Shown piece after piece: positions 1-8,995 of a stretch of DNA of 42,359 bases (positions are counted from its first letter, which is position 1; the number at the start of each line of letters is the position of its first letter). The translations under genes were made by a program, and so were the position numbers. The notes below the pieces were generated by a model that was not told the DNA's origin, ran no database searches, and saw nothing but the letters and a program-made list of their open reading frames with translations. This DNA is from Bathymodiolus brooksi thiotrophic gill symbiont (lineage in GTDB: Bacteria; Pseudomonadota; Gammaproteobacteria; PS1; Pseudothioglobaceae): positions 1 through 42,359 of the forward strand of contig NZ_CAHJWD020000072.1 in the NCBI RefSeq assembly GCF_903642095.1, written 5' to 3'.

Positions 1-79
1 CTAAACACATAAAACTTTCCTTAACACAACTTATTACAGAGAAACATTTCCCTATGTTCCAATATTAAAAAATAAAATC

Positions 80-105
80 TTGTAAAAATTGTTATATTTT
101 TACAA
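80..105 (-). terminator. AT-rich inverted repeat, possible weak terminator
   Basis: Ten-base arms at 80-89 and 96-105 are perfectly complementary around a 6-base loop, and on the minus strand they are followed by a T-rich run. It lies downstream of the last gene of the minus-strand rnf/queA run, so it could end that transcript. The stem is nearly all A/T, which makes it weak. The rest of positions 1-249 shows no recognisable gene. Confidence 0.3.
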
Positions 106-249
106 TTCCATCGGCTTGAAATTAGATTTTTTACTTGATGTGATATTGAAGTAAAAATATTTTGTTAATGTTGGCAAATATTATAACAAAAAAACGGCAA
201 TTAACGCAGGAAACTTATGTGTTTATCGTTCTATTTTTGATAGTTTGGA

Positions 250-579
250 CTAGTGGTTCATTTTGGCAAAAACCTGTTCAATTTTTTGCTCTAAAGCCAG
301 TAAACTAAAGCCTCGAACTTCTTCGATAAACTTTTGTCCTGTGAAAAATATTTGCACTACGGGTAAGGAAAATACACCATGTTGGGCGCAAATTTCTTGT
401 GTGCATTCACAATCAATATAAACCATGGCTAAGGTTGGAAATTTATCAGAAAAATTAGCCTCAATTTGTGGTTTGATGGCTTGGCATACACCACAGTTTG
501 TGCCACCGAATAATATCAATATTGCTTCTTTTTCTTGCTTTAAGGTATCTAGTTGCGTTTGGCTGTGAATATTAATCAT
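250..579 (-). CDS. thioredoxin-like protein
   Basis: A 109-aa protein with a single thioredoxin fold. The redox motif is C29-G-V-C32 after a predicted beta strand (ILILFGGTNC), and the cis-proline segment FSLPVVQIFF lies further on. Thioredoxins exchange thiols and disulfides in the cytoplasm; no signal peptide is visible. The CGVC active site differs from the classical CGPC, so this is a thioredoxin-like family member rather than TrxA itself. It is the last gene of the minus-strand run and its start overlaps the HIT-gene stop by 4 nt, so it is probably translated by coupling. Its partner is not evident. Confidence 0.8.
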   Translation of the reverse strand: MINIHSQTQLDTLKQEKEAILILFGGTNCGVCQAIKPQIEANFSDKFPTLAMVYIDCECTQEICAQHGVFSLPVVQIFFTGQKFIEEVRGFSLLALEQKIEQVFAKMNH

Positions 580-932
580 AGTTGATTTTTTAGTTGGCTA
601 AAAAATACTTCAAAACTGGGGAGGTTTAATTGAGATTGTCTTTGTTTTTTACCCCACATGGGTTCAGGAAAATGGCTGTCGGCTTCAAAGCGTGCCATGA
701 TGTGCCAGTGAACTTGTGGCAATAAGTTTCCAAAAGAGGCGATATTAATCTTATCTGCATTGAAATAACTTAACATTAACTTTTCAGTAATGTCAATAAT
801 TCTAAAAATTTCACACTTTTCCGCTACTGTGCATTCGCTAAATTCTTTGATTTTTCGTTTGGTAAAAACTTTAATCCAAGGGATTTCGCTGGGTTCTATT
901 GCTACGGTGATTAACGCATTTTCATAAATCAT
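576..932 (-). CDS. HIT-family protein (histidine triad variant)
   Basis: A 118-aa protein with the HIT core. The segment NLLPQVHWHIMARF aligns with the active-site strand of HIT nucleotide hydrolases/transferases, and it is followed by a FPEPMWG motif common in a proteobacterial HIT subgroup. The first His of the classical HxHxH triad is replaced (Q-V-H-W-H), which as far as I recall is usual in that subgroup. Exact substrate unknown; the family acts on nucleotide phosphoester or phosphoramidate bonds. It overlaps queA by 4 nt upstream and the thioredoxin-like gene by 4 nt downstream, so it belongs to the same transcript. Confidence 0.75.
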   Translation of the reverse strand: MIYENALITVAIEPSEIPWIKVFTKRKIKEFSECTVAEKCEIFRIIDITEKLMLSYFNADKINIASFGNLLPQVHWHIMARFEADSHFPEPMWGKKQRQSQLNLPSFEVFFSQLKNQL

Positions 933-1942
933 ACTCGTTCCAATAACATTGCATCGCCATAGGAAAAAAACCGATAGCGTTCTTTGATGGCGTGTTGGTA
1001 AATTTCCATCATTTTGGTGTGTCCGATAAGGGCGCTGACTAGCATTAATAGGGAGGATTTGGGTAGGTGGAAGTTGGTAATTAGACTGTCTATGATTTGG
1101 AATTGATAGCCGGGGTAAATGAAAATATTGGTTTCTCCTTGTTGGGCGATGAGTTTGCCATTTTTAAGGCTGGATTCTAGGACACGAACAGTGGTTGTGC
1201 CGATGGCAATAATGCGTCCGCCATTGGCTTTGGTTTGGTTGATTTTATCAACGGTTGATTGGTTGATTTCAAATATTTCGCTGTGCATAATGTGGTCTTT
1301 GATGTTGTCGGTTTTGACGGGGACGAATGTGCCTGCACCAACATGGAGTGTTACAAATGCGTGGTTGATACCTTTATTTTTTAACTTTGTTAATAATTTG
1401 TCGTCAAAATGTAGTCCTGCGGTTGGGGCGGCGACGGCACCGTCTTTTTGTGCATAAACGGTTTGATAACGGTCTAAATCTTGCTGGTTGTCTGTGCGTT
1501 CAATGTAGGGTGGTAAAGGGATGTGCCCAACATCTTCTAGTAATGTAAGTAGTGAATCGGTGGCAAATTCAAGTGTGTAAAAACTGCCTTGTTTGTTTAG
1601 GACTGTTGCAGTTTCGCCATTTTCAAGTGTGATTTTACTGCCCATTTGTGGTGCTCTGCTGGCTCTAATCATTGCCAATGCTTGATTTTCATCCAGAAGG
1701 CGTTCAATCATAATTTCAACTTTGCCTCCTGTTGCTTTTGCACCAAACAAACGCGCAGGAATGACCTTGGTGTTATTCATAACCAACAAATCGCCTGATT
1801 GAATAAAATCGGCTATTTGATTAAATTGTGCATCTATAATACTTGGTTGTCCGATTAAAAGTCGTGAATCCGTTCTATTTTTTGGTGGATTTTGGGCGAT
1901 GAGTTCGGTAGGCAGATTAAAGTCAAATGCTTTTAATTGCAT
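929..1942 (-). CDS. queA: S-adenosylmethionine:tRNA ribosyltransferase-isomerase QueA
   Basis: A 337-aa protein matching QueA along its whole length. It begins with the typical MQLKAFDFNLPTELIAQNPP and carries DLLVMNNTKVIPARL, APTAGLHFDD and ITNFHLPKSSLLMLVSALIG. QueA transfers and isomerises the ribosyl moiety of AdoMet onto 7-aminomethyl-7-deazaguanine in tRNA, making epoxyqueuosine at the wobble position of GUN anticodons. It acts in the cytoplasm. Its start lies 10 nt inside the end of rnfG, so it follows rnfG in the operon where rnfE is usually found. In many genomes queA is next to tgt; tgt is not in this window. Confidence 0.96.
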   Translation of the reverse strand: MQLKAFDFNLPTELIAQNPPKNRTDSRLLIGQPSIIDAQFNQIADFIQSGDLLVMNNTKVIPARLFGAKATGGKVEIMIERLLDENQALAMIRASRAPQMGSKITLENGETATVLNKQGSFYTLEFATDSLLTLLEDVGHIPLPPYIERTDNQQDLDRYQTVYAQKDGAVAAPTAGLHFDDKLLTKLKNKGINHAFVTLHVGAGTFVPVKTDNIKDHIMHSEIFEINQSTVDKINQTKANGGRIIAIGTTTVRVLESSLKNGKLIAQQGETNIFIYPGYQFQIIDSLITNFHLPKSSLLMLVSALIGHTKMMEIYQHAIKERYRFFSYGDAMLLERV

Positions 1943-2541
1943 AATTTTTTGCTAAATAGGCAAGGCTTGTTGAACAACTCCAAAACTTGATAAGTGGCAG
2001 TAACAATGGCACGGGGGGTAATGGTGGCACCTGTAAAGGCATCAAATGTGCCACCGTCTCGTTTGACTTTCCACTGGTTTTTATTGAGATTGGACAAAGA
2101 CAAGCCTTTAAATTGTTTAATCCAATTTGATTTTTTTAACTCAATTTTATCACCCAAACCTGGTGTTTCCTTATGTGCAATCACACGAACGCCTAAGAGT
2201 TTTTTATCCACGCTAACACCTGTTAACAGACGAATATTGCCGCTATAACCATTTGGATAAGCATGTTCAATTAAATAGGCAAAGGTTTTATTTTTCTTCT
2301 TAGCAGGGTAAATACCGATGGTTTGTTTAATACCGTGCAAGGTGATTTCTTTTAAAAATTTATCTTGCAGAATGTCGTTATCATAATTTTCAACCAATTC
2401 GCCAAGACGCTGAATTAATAATTGCGCTTCATTGTGTTTGATTTGCTCCTCGGTAGAGTTATATATTAATGCGACTAAAAATACACTAATGGCAGTGAAT
2501 ATAAAGAGTAATGCACCTGCTTTTAACATTGATTTAATCAT
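1933..2541 (-). CDS. rnfG: Rnf electron transport complex subunit G
   Basis: A 202-aa RnfG/RsxG. It has one N-terminal transmembrane segment (about residues 7-27) followed by a periplasmic FMN-binding domain. The flavinylation motif D168-A-F-T-G-A-T173 is present, with T173 the expected FMN-bearing Thr. The Rnf complex couples electron flow between NADH and ferredoxin to ion movement across the inner membrane. Its start lies 3 nt downstream of the rnfD stop and its end overlaps queA by 10 nt. The ApbE flavin transferase needed to load FMN is not in the window. Confidence 0.95.
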   Translation of the reverse strand: MIKSMLKAGALLFIFTAISVFLVALIYNSTEEQIKHNEAQLLIQRLGELVENYDNDILQDKFLKEITLHGIKQTIGIYPAKKKNKTFAYLIEHAYPNGYSGNIRLLTGVSVDKKLLGVRVIAHKETPGLGDKIELKKSNWIKQFKGLSLSNLNKNQWKVKRDGGTFDAFTGATITPRAIVTATYQVLELFNKPCLFSKKLCN

Positions 2542-2544
2542 CTG

Positions 2545-3495
2545 CTATCCTGACTTTCCAAAAATTCTAGGCTGTGTGTAATAATCAATCAATGGCACGG
2601 TAATATTCATCAACAATACGGCAAAAGCAACACTGTCTGGATAATTACCAAAGGTGCGAATGATGACAATAAGCATACCTATTAAAAAACCATAAATCAG
2701 CCGTCCCTTTGGTGTGGTGCTGGCTGAGACTGGGTCAGTGGCAATAAAAAATGCACCTAACATTGTGCCACCCAGCATTAAGTGGTTTTGCACAGGTAGG
2801 TAGTGTTCGCTGTTGCTTAATGATAGGAAAAATGCTGTTACCACTATGCCCAATAAAAAAGCACTTGGAATTTGCCAAAAGATAACTTGGCGTATAAGTA
2901 AATACAGTCCGCCTAGCAAAAATCCCATATTAACCCACGCTTGAGCCGTTGAATGTGCACTCATTTCGCTCATCATTTTGCCTAACGCTAGTTGAGTTTT
3001 CACCTCGTCTAACTGTGTTGCCCCACTTAGTGCATCAGCAGGACTGAGGTTAAAAATTACCTCAAATGCTTGACTAAAATTAACAAATTCACCTGCCCAT
3101 GTGGTCATTTGCAATGGGTAAGAAATCAGCAAAAAAGCATAGCCTAGCATCGCTGGGTTAAATGGATTGTTGCCCAATCCGCCATACAATTGCTTGCCAA
3201 AAATAATCGCAAAACTCACACCTACGACAACCACCCACCATGGTGCAATACTTGGAATTGACACGGCCAGTAAAATTGCCGTTAGCACTGCTGAGCCATC
3301 GCTAATGGCAGGCACAATAGGCCGTTTTCTTATTTTTAAAAAGAGTGATTCTGTTGCAATTGCCACCACCACAGCCAAGACAATTTGCACAATAACACCC
3401 CAGCCAAAGAAAGTGAAAATCGCAATTATGCCTAACGCTAAAGCGTAAATCACTTGACGCATCATTTGTGAGGTTGAATTAAATATTGCTGTCAT
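2545..3495 (-). CDS. rnfD: Rnf electron transport complex subunit D
   Basis: A 316-aa polytopic membrane protein of the RnfD/NqrB family. Several hydrophobic segments are visible, along with GGLGNNPFNPAMLGYAFL and the covalent-flavin motif D154-A-L-S-G-A-T160. The segment FIATDPVSASTTPKGRLIYG is characteristic of the family. It is an ion-translocating membrane subunit of Rnf. Its start overlaps rnfC by 4 nt (ATGA-type junction) and the order rnfC-rnfD-rnfG is canonical. The length is slightly below the 350 aa common in enterobacteria. Confidence 0.95.
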   Translation of the reverse strand: MTAIFNSTSQMMRQVIYALALGIIAIFTFFGWGVIVQIVLAVVVAIATESLFLKIRKRPIVPAISDGSAVLTAILLAVSIPSIAPWWVVVVGVSFAIIFGKQLYGGLGNNPFNPAMLGYAFLLISYPLQMTTWAGEFVNFSQAFEVIFNLSPADALSGATQLDEVKTQLALGKMMSEMSAHSTAQAWVNMGFLLGGLYLLIRQVIFWQIPSAFLLGIVVTAFFLSLSNSEHYLPVQNHLMLGGTMLGAFFIATDPVSASTTPKGRLIYGFLIGMLIVIIRTFGNYPDSVAFAVLLMNITVPLIDYYTQPRIFGKSG

Positions 3496-4982
3496 ACTTT
3501 ATCCTGTTTTGTTTTTTTAACCCTTGCTATGGCTTGTGCTATTTTGTCTTTTTGCACTTTGTCGTTTGCCATTTTTTTCTTCAATTCTATTTTTTTCTTT
3601 GCCATCATTTCAGCGCGTTCTTGCTTATTTCTCTCCAAGCGATATTCCCTAAATTCAAATCGCTCTCTGGCAACATCAGTTTTGTGCTTTTCTCTCGTTT
3701 GTTTATGATACAGTGCCTTAGCAAAAGAAAAATACGCAACCAGTGGAATGTGGCTCGGACACACAACATCGCAACAACGACATTCAATACAATCTCTTAA
3801 ATTATAATCCATTGCCCTTTTGCTCTGCTCGCTCTTAGCATGCCAATAAAGTTGCTGTGGTAACAAGCCAATAGGACAGACTTGATTACATTGCCCACAA
3901 CGAATACATTCTTGAACATGGGGTTTGGCTCTTGTATGATTAACAAAAATACAATTGCTAATCTTACAAATAGGCACATCAAGCGTTGCCACATCAACGC
4001 CCATCATCATACCGCCCATACGAATATTATGTTGCTTATTATCAGGTTTGGACAAAGCCACAATATGGGCAAATGATGTGCCTAAACGCACGGCAAAATT
4101 ATTCGGCACAACACCATCTCCTGTTACCGTTACAATTCTAGAAATCAGTGGCTTATTCTCAATCACGGCATCAAAAATAGCCTTACTGGTGGCAACATTT
4201 TGACAAACAAAACCCTTGTCGGTGGCAAATCCGCCTGATGGAATTTCAACATCAAACAAAGTTTTAATTAATAACTTTTCCGCACCAGAAGTGTATTTAG
4301 TAGGAATTTGAACAAGGCTAATTTTGTCATTATGATTAAACATTAACAACGATTGGTAGGCTTCTGGTTTATCATCTTCAATAGCAATAATTGCTTGCTT
4401 TGCGCCACTAATATGTAGCAAAATCTCCACGCCACGCACTACTTCTCGCGGATAATGTTGCATTAAGGCATCATCACACATAATCCCCGGCTCACATTCA
4501 GTGGCATTAATAACTAGCGTATGGCAATCAAGTGATTTACTGAGTTTTGAATGTGTGGGAAACCCTGCACCACCCAAGCCGATAATGCCCGATTGTTGTA
4601 TATGTTCAATCAAAGTTTCACGCGAACAATGCAAAAAATCGCCATAATTTTTACGCTCAATCCACACATCTTTGCCATCAGATTGAATGGTAATACATTT
4701 TGATTTCAAACCAGATTTATGTGGAATAATTTGCTCATCAATTGCCACCACCATGCCAGAAATTGAGGCGTGAATAGACACACAAAATGCATCTTGTGTT
4801 TGTGCAATCACCTGTCCTGTCAACACTTTATCACCCACTGCAACACAAGGTATCGCCTCACCACCTATGCGTTGTTGTAATGGCAATACAACTTTATCGG
4901 GTAACGGTGCTTGCACGATTTCTACCTTATCTACAGGATAGGGATTGGTCATCACGATGCCGTTATTCAAGGTATTAAGCAT
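3492..4982 (-). CDS. rnfC: Rnf electron transport complex subunit C
   Basis: A 496-aa RnfC. The N-terminal half holds the glycine-rich NADH/FMN region ([15 protein letters not shown] at about 132-146, NATECEPG at about 159-166). Two [4Fe-4S] motifs follow: C359-C362-C365-C369 and C398-C401-C404-C408. The last 75 residues are a Lys/Arg/Glu-rich, probably helical tail, much shorter than the long repetitive tail of enterobacterial RsxC. RnfC is the peripheral NADH dehydrogenase-like subunit. The start overlaps rnfB by 8 nt; an alternative ATG lies at residue 11. Confidence 0.95.
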   Translation of the reverse strand: MLNTLNNGIVMTNPYPVDKVEIVQAPLPDKVVLPLQQRIGGEAIPCVAVGDKVLTGQVIAQTQDAFCVSIHASISGMVVAIDEQIIPHKSGLKSKCITIQSDGKDVWIERKNYGDFLHCSRETLIEHIQQSGIIGLGGAGFPTHSKLSKSLDCHTLVINATECEPGIMCDDALMQHYPREVVRGVEILLHISGAKQAIIAIEDDKPEAYQSLLMFNHNDKISLVQIPTKYTSGAEKLLIKTLFDVEIPSGGFATDKGFVCQNVATSKAIFDAVIENKPLISRIVTVTGDGVVPNNFAVRLGTSFAHIVALSKPDNKQHNIRMGGMMMGVDVATLDVPICKISNCIFVNHTRAKPHVQECIRCGQCNQVCPIGLLPQQLYWHAKSEQSKRAMDYNLRDCIECRCCDVVCPSHIPLVAYFSFAKALYHKQTREKHKTDVARERFEFREYRLERNKQERAEMMAKKKIELKKKMANDKVQKDKIAQAIARVKKTKQDKV

Positions 4983-5517
4983 ATGTTACCTCATTTATAT
5001 CTGGCATATAATTCTTGACTGTTTGTTGCGTTTCTTTAATATAAATACAATCCACAGGACACACTGGAATGCACAAATCACAACCCGTACATTCGTCTTC
5101 AATCACTGTTGTCATTACCTTAGAAGCACCCACAAAAGCATCCACAGGGCAAGCCTGAATGCACAAAGTGCAACCAATGCAAACTTGCTCATCAACCACC
5201 ACTACATGGTCAGTTGTATTTTCTCCAAATTCTTCATTCAACAACAGTGTTTCCACATCCAGCAACTGTGCCAAAGCATCTGCACCATCTTGTCCACCGG
5301 GAGGGCATTGATTAATTTGCGCCTCGCCCTTGGCAATTGCCTCGGCATAAGGGCGACATCCTGCAAAATCACATTGCCCACATTGAGTTTGTGGCAAAAG
5401 TGCATCAATTTGATCCACCAATGGATTGCCTTTAACCTTAAACTTAATCGTAGCATAACCTAACAATAACCCTAAAATTAAAGACAAAATAGAAAAAATA
5501 AGAATAGAATCAAGCAT
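4975..5517 (-). CDS. rnfB: Rnf electron transport complex subunit B (ferredoxin subunit)
   Basis: A 180-aa RnfB. One N-terminal membrane anchor (about residues 4-24) is followed by a 4Fe-4S domain with C46, C49, C54 and C71, then two ferredoxin clusters, C113-C116-C119-C123 and C143-C146-C149-C153. RnfB passes electrons between ferredoxin and the membrane subunits. It lies 6 nt downstream of rnfA and overlaps rnfC by 8 nt. Confidence 0.95.
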   Translation of the reverse strand: MLDSILIFSILSLILGLLLGYATIKFKVKGNPLVDQIDALLPQTQCGQCDFAGCRPYAEAIAKGEAQINQCPPGGQDGADALAQLLDVETLLLNEEFGENTTDHVVVVDEQVCIGCTLCIQACPVDAFVGASKVMTTVIEDECTGCDLCIPVCPVDCIYIKETQQTVKNYMPDINEVTYA

Positions 5518-5523
5518 ACAAAG

Positions 5524-6099
5524 TCATGCCAATCCAATAAAGCCCATAAACGCCATCGACATCAGCCCAGCGGTAATAAGTGCAATTGGCACCCCCTGAA
5601 ACACAACAGGTACATCCGCCCCCTCAATATGCTCACGAATACTTGAAAATAATACCAATACAAAAGAAAAGCCAACCGCCGCACCAAAACCATACACGGC
5701 TGATGCCAAAAATCCATTATCTTGATTAACATTTAATAACGCCACGCCTAACACCGCACAATTTGTCGTAATCAATGGCAAAAACACCCCCAAAGACTGA
5801 TGTAAAACAGGAGAAGTCTTGTTGACTACTAGTTCCGTAAAGCCTACCACACCTGCAATCGTAACAATAAAAGCAATGGTTCTCAGATATTCCAACTCAA
5901 ATGGAATTAAAATATAAGCATTAATCAAATAACTGCTCACGCTCGCCAAAGTCAGCACAAAAGTCGTGGCAAAACCCATGCCAATTGCCGTATCAATTTG
6001 CTTAGATACGCCCATAAATGGACACAAGCCTAGAAATTTCACTAAGACAAAATTGTTCACCAAAATGGTGCTAACGAGAATTAAAACATATTCATTCAT
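5524..6099 (-). CDS. rnfA: Rnf electron transport complex subunit A
   Basis: A 191-aa integral membrane protein with about six hydrophobic segments. The start chosen, [19 protein letters not shown], matches the conserved RnfA/RsxA N-terminus followed by [14 protein letters not shown]. The frame stays open 15 codons upstream, but those residues do not belong to the family. RnfA is a membrane subunit of the Rnf ion pump, homologous to NqrE. The start lies only 10 nt downstream of the toxin gene stop, leaving no room for a promoter of its own, so rnf is probably read from the toxin-antitoxin promoter. Confidence 0.95.
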   Translation of the reverse strand: MNEYVLILVSTILVNNFVLVKFLGLCPFMGVSKQIDTAIGMGFATTFVLTLASVSSYLINAYILIPFELEYLRTIAFIVTIAGVVGFTELVVNKTSPVLHQSLGVFLPLITTNCAVLGVALLNVNQDNGFLASAVYGFGAAVGFSFVLVLFSSIREHIEGADVPVVFQGVPIALITAGLMSMAFMGFIGLA

Positions 6100-6109
6100 A
6101 AAAGACCCA

Positions 6110-6451
6110 TCATAATAACTCACATAAAGCCCGACGAATATCATCTAATTCATGGGTGGCAATACTTGCAACTTTATGTTTAATTCTATTCTTTGATAGA
6201 GAACGAATTTCATAAATACAAGCATCTGAATCTTGTCTTAATTTATCTCGCTTATTGATGAAATAACGATAGGGGGAATTGTCTTTAATAATAACGCTTG
6301 AGAGTGGCACGACAACGATGGTTGAAAAAAGCGTTATATCTTGATTGTCGCTGAGAATAACTGCAGGTCTTAATTTGCCAATTTCACCCACTTTAACTGG
6401 GTCAAAATTAACCAAGTGAATATCCCCTTTGTTAAAATCACTCAATGCCAT
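6110..6451 (-). CDS. MazF/PemK-type toxin (type II toxin-antitoxin)
   Basis: A 113-aa protein with the MazF/PemK fold. The N-terminal segments [11 protein letters not shown] and [12 protein letters not shown] are the family signature; the Arg of RPAV is usually functionally important. Toxins of this family are mRNA endoribonucleases that arrest translation when their antitoxin is lost. I chose the ATG at 6451; a TTG two codons upstream is possible. The start overlaps the antitoxin gene by 14 nt, typical of translationally coupled pairs. Only 10 nt separate its stop from rnfA, so it is the second gene of the rnf transcript. Confidence 0.85.
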   Translation of the reverse strand: MALSDFNKGDIHLVNFDPVKVGEIGKLRPAVILSDNQDITLFSTIVVVPLSSVIIKDNSPYRYFINKRDKLRQDSDACIYEIRSLSKNRIKHKVASIATHELDDIRRALCELL

Positions 6452-6689
6452 CTCCAACGCTGTTATCGCTAATTGGATCTAACTTTTGTGCATTAGCGGC
6501 TTTGATGCCATTTTGTAAGCGCTTTTTCTTTTGCAATTCGCTTAAAAACTTTAAAAAATCAGTTTTAAAAGATTTTGGCACAAAATAACCAATCTCTTGT
6601 TTTTTCCTGCCATCAATAATATTAATCACCTCATCAGTTTGGAAAAAATCAACTGATTTACGCATATCTGCCATCGTTGCTCGCAACAT
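6438..6689 (-). CDS. antitoxin partner of the MazF/PemK-type toxin
   Basis: An 83-aa, Lys-rich protein directly upstream of and overlapping the toxin. The N-terminus (MLRATMADMRKSVDFF) faintly resembles Phd/YefM-type DNA-binding antitoxins; the C-terminal third is polar and probably disordered, as expected of the toxin-neutralising part. I chose the ATG at 6689 rather than an upstream one because GAGGT lies 5 nt before it. The function is inferred mainly from position. Such antitoxins normally repress their own operon, which here would extend repression to rnf. Confidence 0.65.
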   Translation of the reverse strand: MLRATMADMRKSVDFFQTDEVINIIDGRKKQEIGYFVPKSFKTDFLKFLSELQKKKRLQNGIKAANAQKLDPISDNSVGDGIE

Positions 6690-6720
6690 AATTACCTCTT
6701 TTGTCAAATCATTATGTAAC

Positions 6721-6726
6721 ATTATA
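6721..6726 (-). promoter_or_regulatory. candidate -10 box of the toxin-antitoxin/rnf operon
   Basis: The minus strand reads TATAAT here, 31 nt upstream of the antitoxin ATG. No strong -35 hexamer is seen at 16-18 nt spacing; the best matches are poor. The adjoining palindromic element at 6748-6848 would lie over or just upstream of this promoter. Confidence 0.4.
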
Positions 6727-6747
6727 ACGCAATATTAAAATCACAAA

Positions 6748-6848
6748 GAAATTTTTGTATAAACAGGAACGATTGACAAATTCACTTTTTACCAAGTAGG
6801 TAAAAAGTGAATTCTTGTTAATCATTCATAATTTTATACAAAGGTCTC
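6748..6848. repeat. palindromic MITE-like element, GAGACCTTTG family
   Basis: About 101 bp forming one long imperfect inverted repeat. The centre is a perfect 15-bp stem (6779-6793 with 6799-6813, core TTCACTTTTTACC) around a 5-bp loop. The outer arms align as TTTGTATAAA...GATTAACAAGAATTCAC on one side and TTTGTATAAA...GATTGACAAATTCAC on the other. The right end read on the minus strand is GAGACCTTTGTATAAAA, the same family as 35339-35412. A second copy of the end, AAAGGTCTC, lies at 6854-6862. It occupies the whole gap between the TauE/SafE gene and the antitoxin promoter. Confidence 0.75.
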
Positions 6849-6860
6849 CATATAAAGGTC

Positions 6861-7595
6861 TCACAAAATAACTTTCAACAAACCAAATGAACTAATTAAC
6901 AGTAACGCTGCCCCAACCCAGCGCTTAAACAACGCATCATTTTGAATGATTTTGTCATGTAATTTCAGCCCTATCAGATGTCCAATTGTTGCCACAGGAA
7001 TCAACAGCAATGACAATTGCCAATCAATGACTACCCCAAATGCCACAAAAGTACTCATCTTAATTCCCACCAAAATCAACCACAGCACAAACAGCGTGTT
7101 GCGCAAATATTCCTTCGCCACATAACGCATATATACTGCCACTATCAACGGGGCACCCGTAAGTGAAGTGCCTGCTACATAACCACCTAGAATTAACAAA
7201 AATTTATCTACCCACGGCTGATGTGAAGTGATTTTTTGATTAAAAACCCAAATAACAGCATAAAAAATCGTAATCGAATACACAAATATAATCATCACTT
7301 TATCAGGCAATGCAATCAACCCAAACACCCCGACCAAAGTTGGCGGAATAATCCAAATAAGCGACTGCTTAAGATACGCCCAATCAACCTTTTTAATTGA
7401 TTTATATAAAGTTAATGACGAAAAAAACAACAGATGAATGCCAATCACAGGCAACCAATAAACTGGCGATGCCCCTATCAACAACATCAATGGCAATCCC
7501 AATGCTGCACCACCAAATCCAAGCCCCGTACGCACAAATCCCGCCCACATGAAAATCAGACTTACTAAAAATAACTCTACATTGGAAAAAATCAT
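6861..7595 (-). CDS. TauE/SafE-family sulfite/organosulfonate exporter-like permease
   Basis: A 244-aa, very hydrophobic protein with about seven to eight transmembrane segments. It carries the TauE/SafE (DUF81) layout: GFVRTGLGFGGAALGLPLML near the N-terminus and a second GGYVAGTSLTGAPLIVAVYM half-repeat in the middle. Members export sulfite, sulfoacetate or related anions across the inner membrane; the substrate cannot be read from sequence, but a sulfur anion would fit a sulfur oxidiser. Its TGA stop uses the GA of a GAGACC repeat end, so the last codons may have been reset by that insertion. Confidence 0.8.
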   Translation of the reverse strand: MIFSNVELFLVSLIFMWAGFVRTGLGFGGAALGLPLMLLIGASPVYWLPVIGIHLLFFSSLTLYKSIKKVDWAYLKQSLIWIIPPTLVGVFGLIALPDKVMIIFVYSITIFYAVIWVFNQKITSHQPWVDKFLLILGGYVAGTSLTGAPLIVAVYMRYVAKEYLRNTLFVLWLILVGIKMSTFVAFGVVIDWQLSLLLIPVATIGHLIGLKLHDKIIQNDALFKRWVGAALLLISSFGLLKVIL

Positions 7596-7666
7596 ATCAA
7601 TACTTATTCCATACCCATAAAATGCGATTTAGTTGGAAATTCTAGCATATTCAAGGAAAAATAAAC

Positions 7667-8995
7667 CTAACCAAGTGTAGCAGCTAGTGTTTCGGCACTT
7701 TGTTGCACTAAGTCTAAATCCCGACCTTCAACCATAACTCGAATAAGTGGCTCTGTGCCAGAGGCACGAATTAAAACTCTACCTGTTTCGCCTAAGGTTT
7801 TTTCCACTTCAAGTTGTGCTTGTTGCAAGGCCTGATGTTGAGGTAAATCAATTTTTTCTTTGGTTTTAACATTGATTAACACTTGTGGATATTTTTGCAC
7901 TTCAGATTTTAATACATTGAGCGTTTTGCCACTTTTAGCAAGCACTTCTAGCACTTGCAAAGCAGCAATAATACCATCACCTGAAGTGGCTTGCTCAAGG
8001 CAAATAATATGCCCTGAACTTTCGCCACCGAGAATAGCGTTATTTTTCTGCATTTGTTCCATAACAAATCTGTCGCCTACATCGGCTTCAATAAAATTAA
8101 TGTTTAGATTTTTGTAACTATGTTGCACACCTAAATTGGTCATTTTAGTGCCAACCACGGTATTATTTTTAAGTCGGTTTTGCGATTGCCACGCCTTGGC
8201 AATAATAAAAACCAACTCATCGCCATCAACCAATTCTCCTTGGCTATCAACCATTATTAAGCGATCGCCATCGCCATCAAAAGCGATGCCTAAATCGGCT
8301 TTTTTCTGCACCACAACTCGTTGTAAATTTTGGGTATTGGTTGCACCACAATCAAGGTTAATATTAAACCCATTAGGCTGATTGTTAATAACGGTAATAT
8401 TCGCACCCAGTCCAAAAAACACATCTTTTGCAATATGATAAGTAGCGCCATTCGCACAATCGACAATAATATTGAGACTGGATAAATCAAGGTTTTTGTC
8501 AAACGAATGTTTGCAAAAATTAATATAATGTTCTAAAGATTGCTCATGTCGAGTGGCTTTGCCAATTTTTTCACTGCTCACGCTAACCATTAGCTGTTGC
8601 AATTGTTTTTCAATATTTTTTTGATCTTGATTACTGAGCTTAAAACCTTTATCAGAAAAAAATTTAACCCCATTGTCTTGAAAATGGTTATGCGATGCAC
8701 TAATCACCACGCCTGCTGTAGCACCATAAATTTTCGTTAAATATGCCACTGCGGGAGTTGGCATCGGGCCAAGTAACCCGACATCTACGCCAGCAGACAA
8801 GAAGCCTGCCTCCAGTGCAGACTCAAACAAATACCCTGAAACACGGGTGTCTTTACCAATAACAACACTGGGCTTGTTGTTTTTTTGCGCCAAAACTGAG
8901 CCAACTGCCCAGCCTAATTTTAAAAAAAAGTCTGCTGTAATTGGTTCAACACCGACTTCGCCACGAATACCATCTGTTCCAAAATAATTATTCAT
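7667..8995 (-). CDS. glmM: phosphoglucosamine mutase GlmM
   Basis: A 442-aa alpha-D-phosphohexomutase. The phosphoserine loop is [14 protein letters not shown] with S101 as catalytic Ser, and the Mg-binding loop is D240-G-D-G-D-R245. The C-terminal phosphate-binding loop is [15 protein letters not shown]. GlmM converts glucosamine-6-phosphate to glucosamine-1-phosphate for UDP-GlcNAc, and so for peptidoglycan and LPS. It overlaps folP by 4 nt; ftsH-folP-glmM is the conserved gammaproteobacterial order. Confidence 0.97.
   Translation of the reverse strand: MNNYFGTDGIRGEVGVEPITADFFLKLGWAVGSVLAQKNNKPSVVIGKDTRVSGYLFESALEAGFLSAGVDVGLLGPMPTPAVAYLTKIYGATAGVVISASHNHFQDNGVKFFSDKGFKLSNQDQKNIEKQLQQLMVSVSSEKIGKATRHEQSLEHYINFCKHSFDKNLDLSSLNIIVDCANGATYHIAKDVFFGLGANITVINNQPNGFNINLDCGATNTQNLQRVVVQKKADLGIAFDGDGDRLIMVDSQGELVDGDELVFIIAKAWQSQNRLKNNTVVGTKMTNLGVQHSYKNLNINFIEADVGDRFVMEQMQKNNAILGGESSGHIICLEQATSGDGIIAALQVLEVLAKSGKTLNVLKSEVQKYPQVLINVKTKEKIDLPQHQALQQAQLEVEKTLGETGRVLIRASGTEPLIRVMVEGRDLDLVQQSAETLAATLG

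Noticed and set aside
4945..5463. A 172-codon open frame on the plus strand
   Set aside because: It lies antisense to rnfB, whose Fe-S motifs are unmistakable; the translation is rich in His, Cys and Ser with no family features.
6100..6144. Upstream extension of rnfA
   Set aside because: It adds 15 residues absent from the family and runs into the toxin gene; the inner ATG matches the conserved N-terminus.
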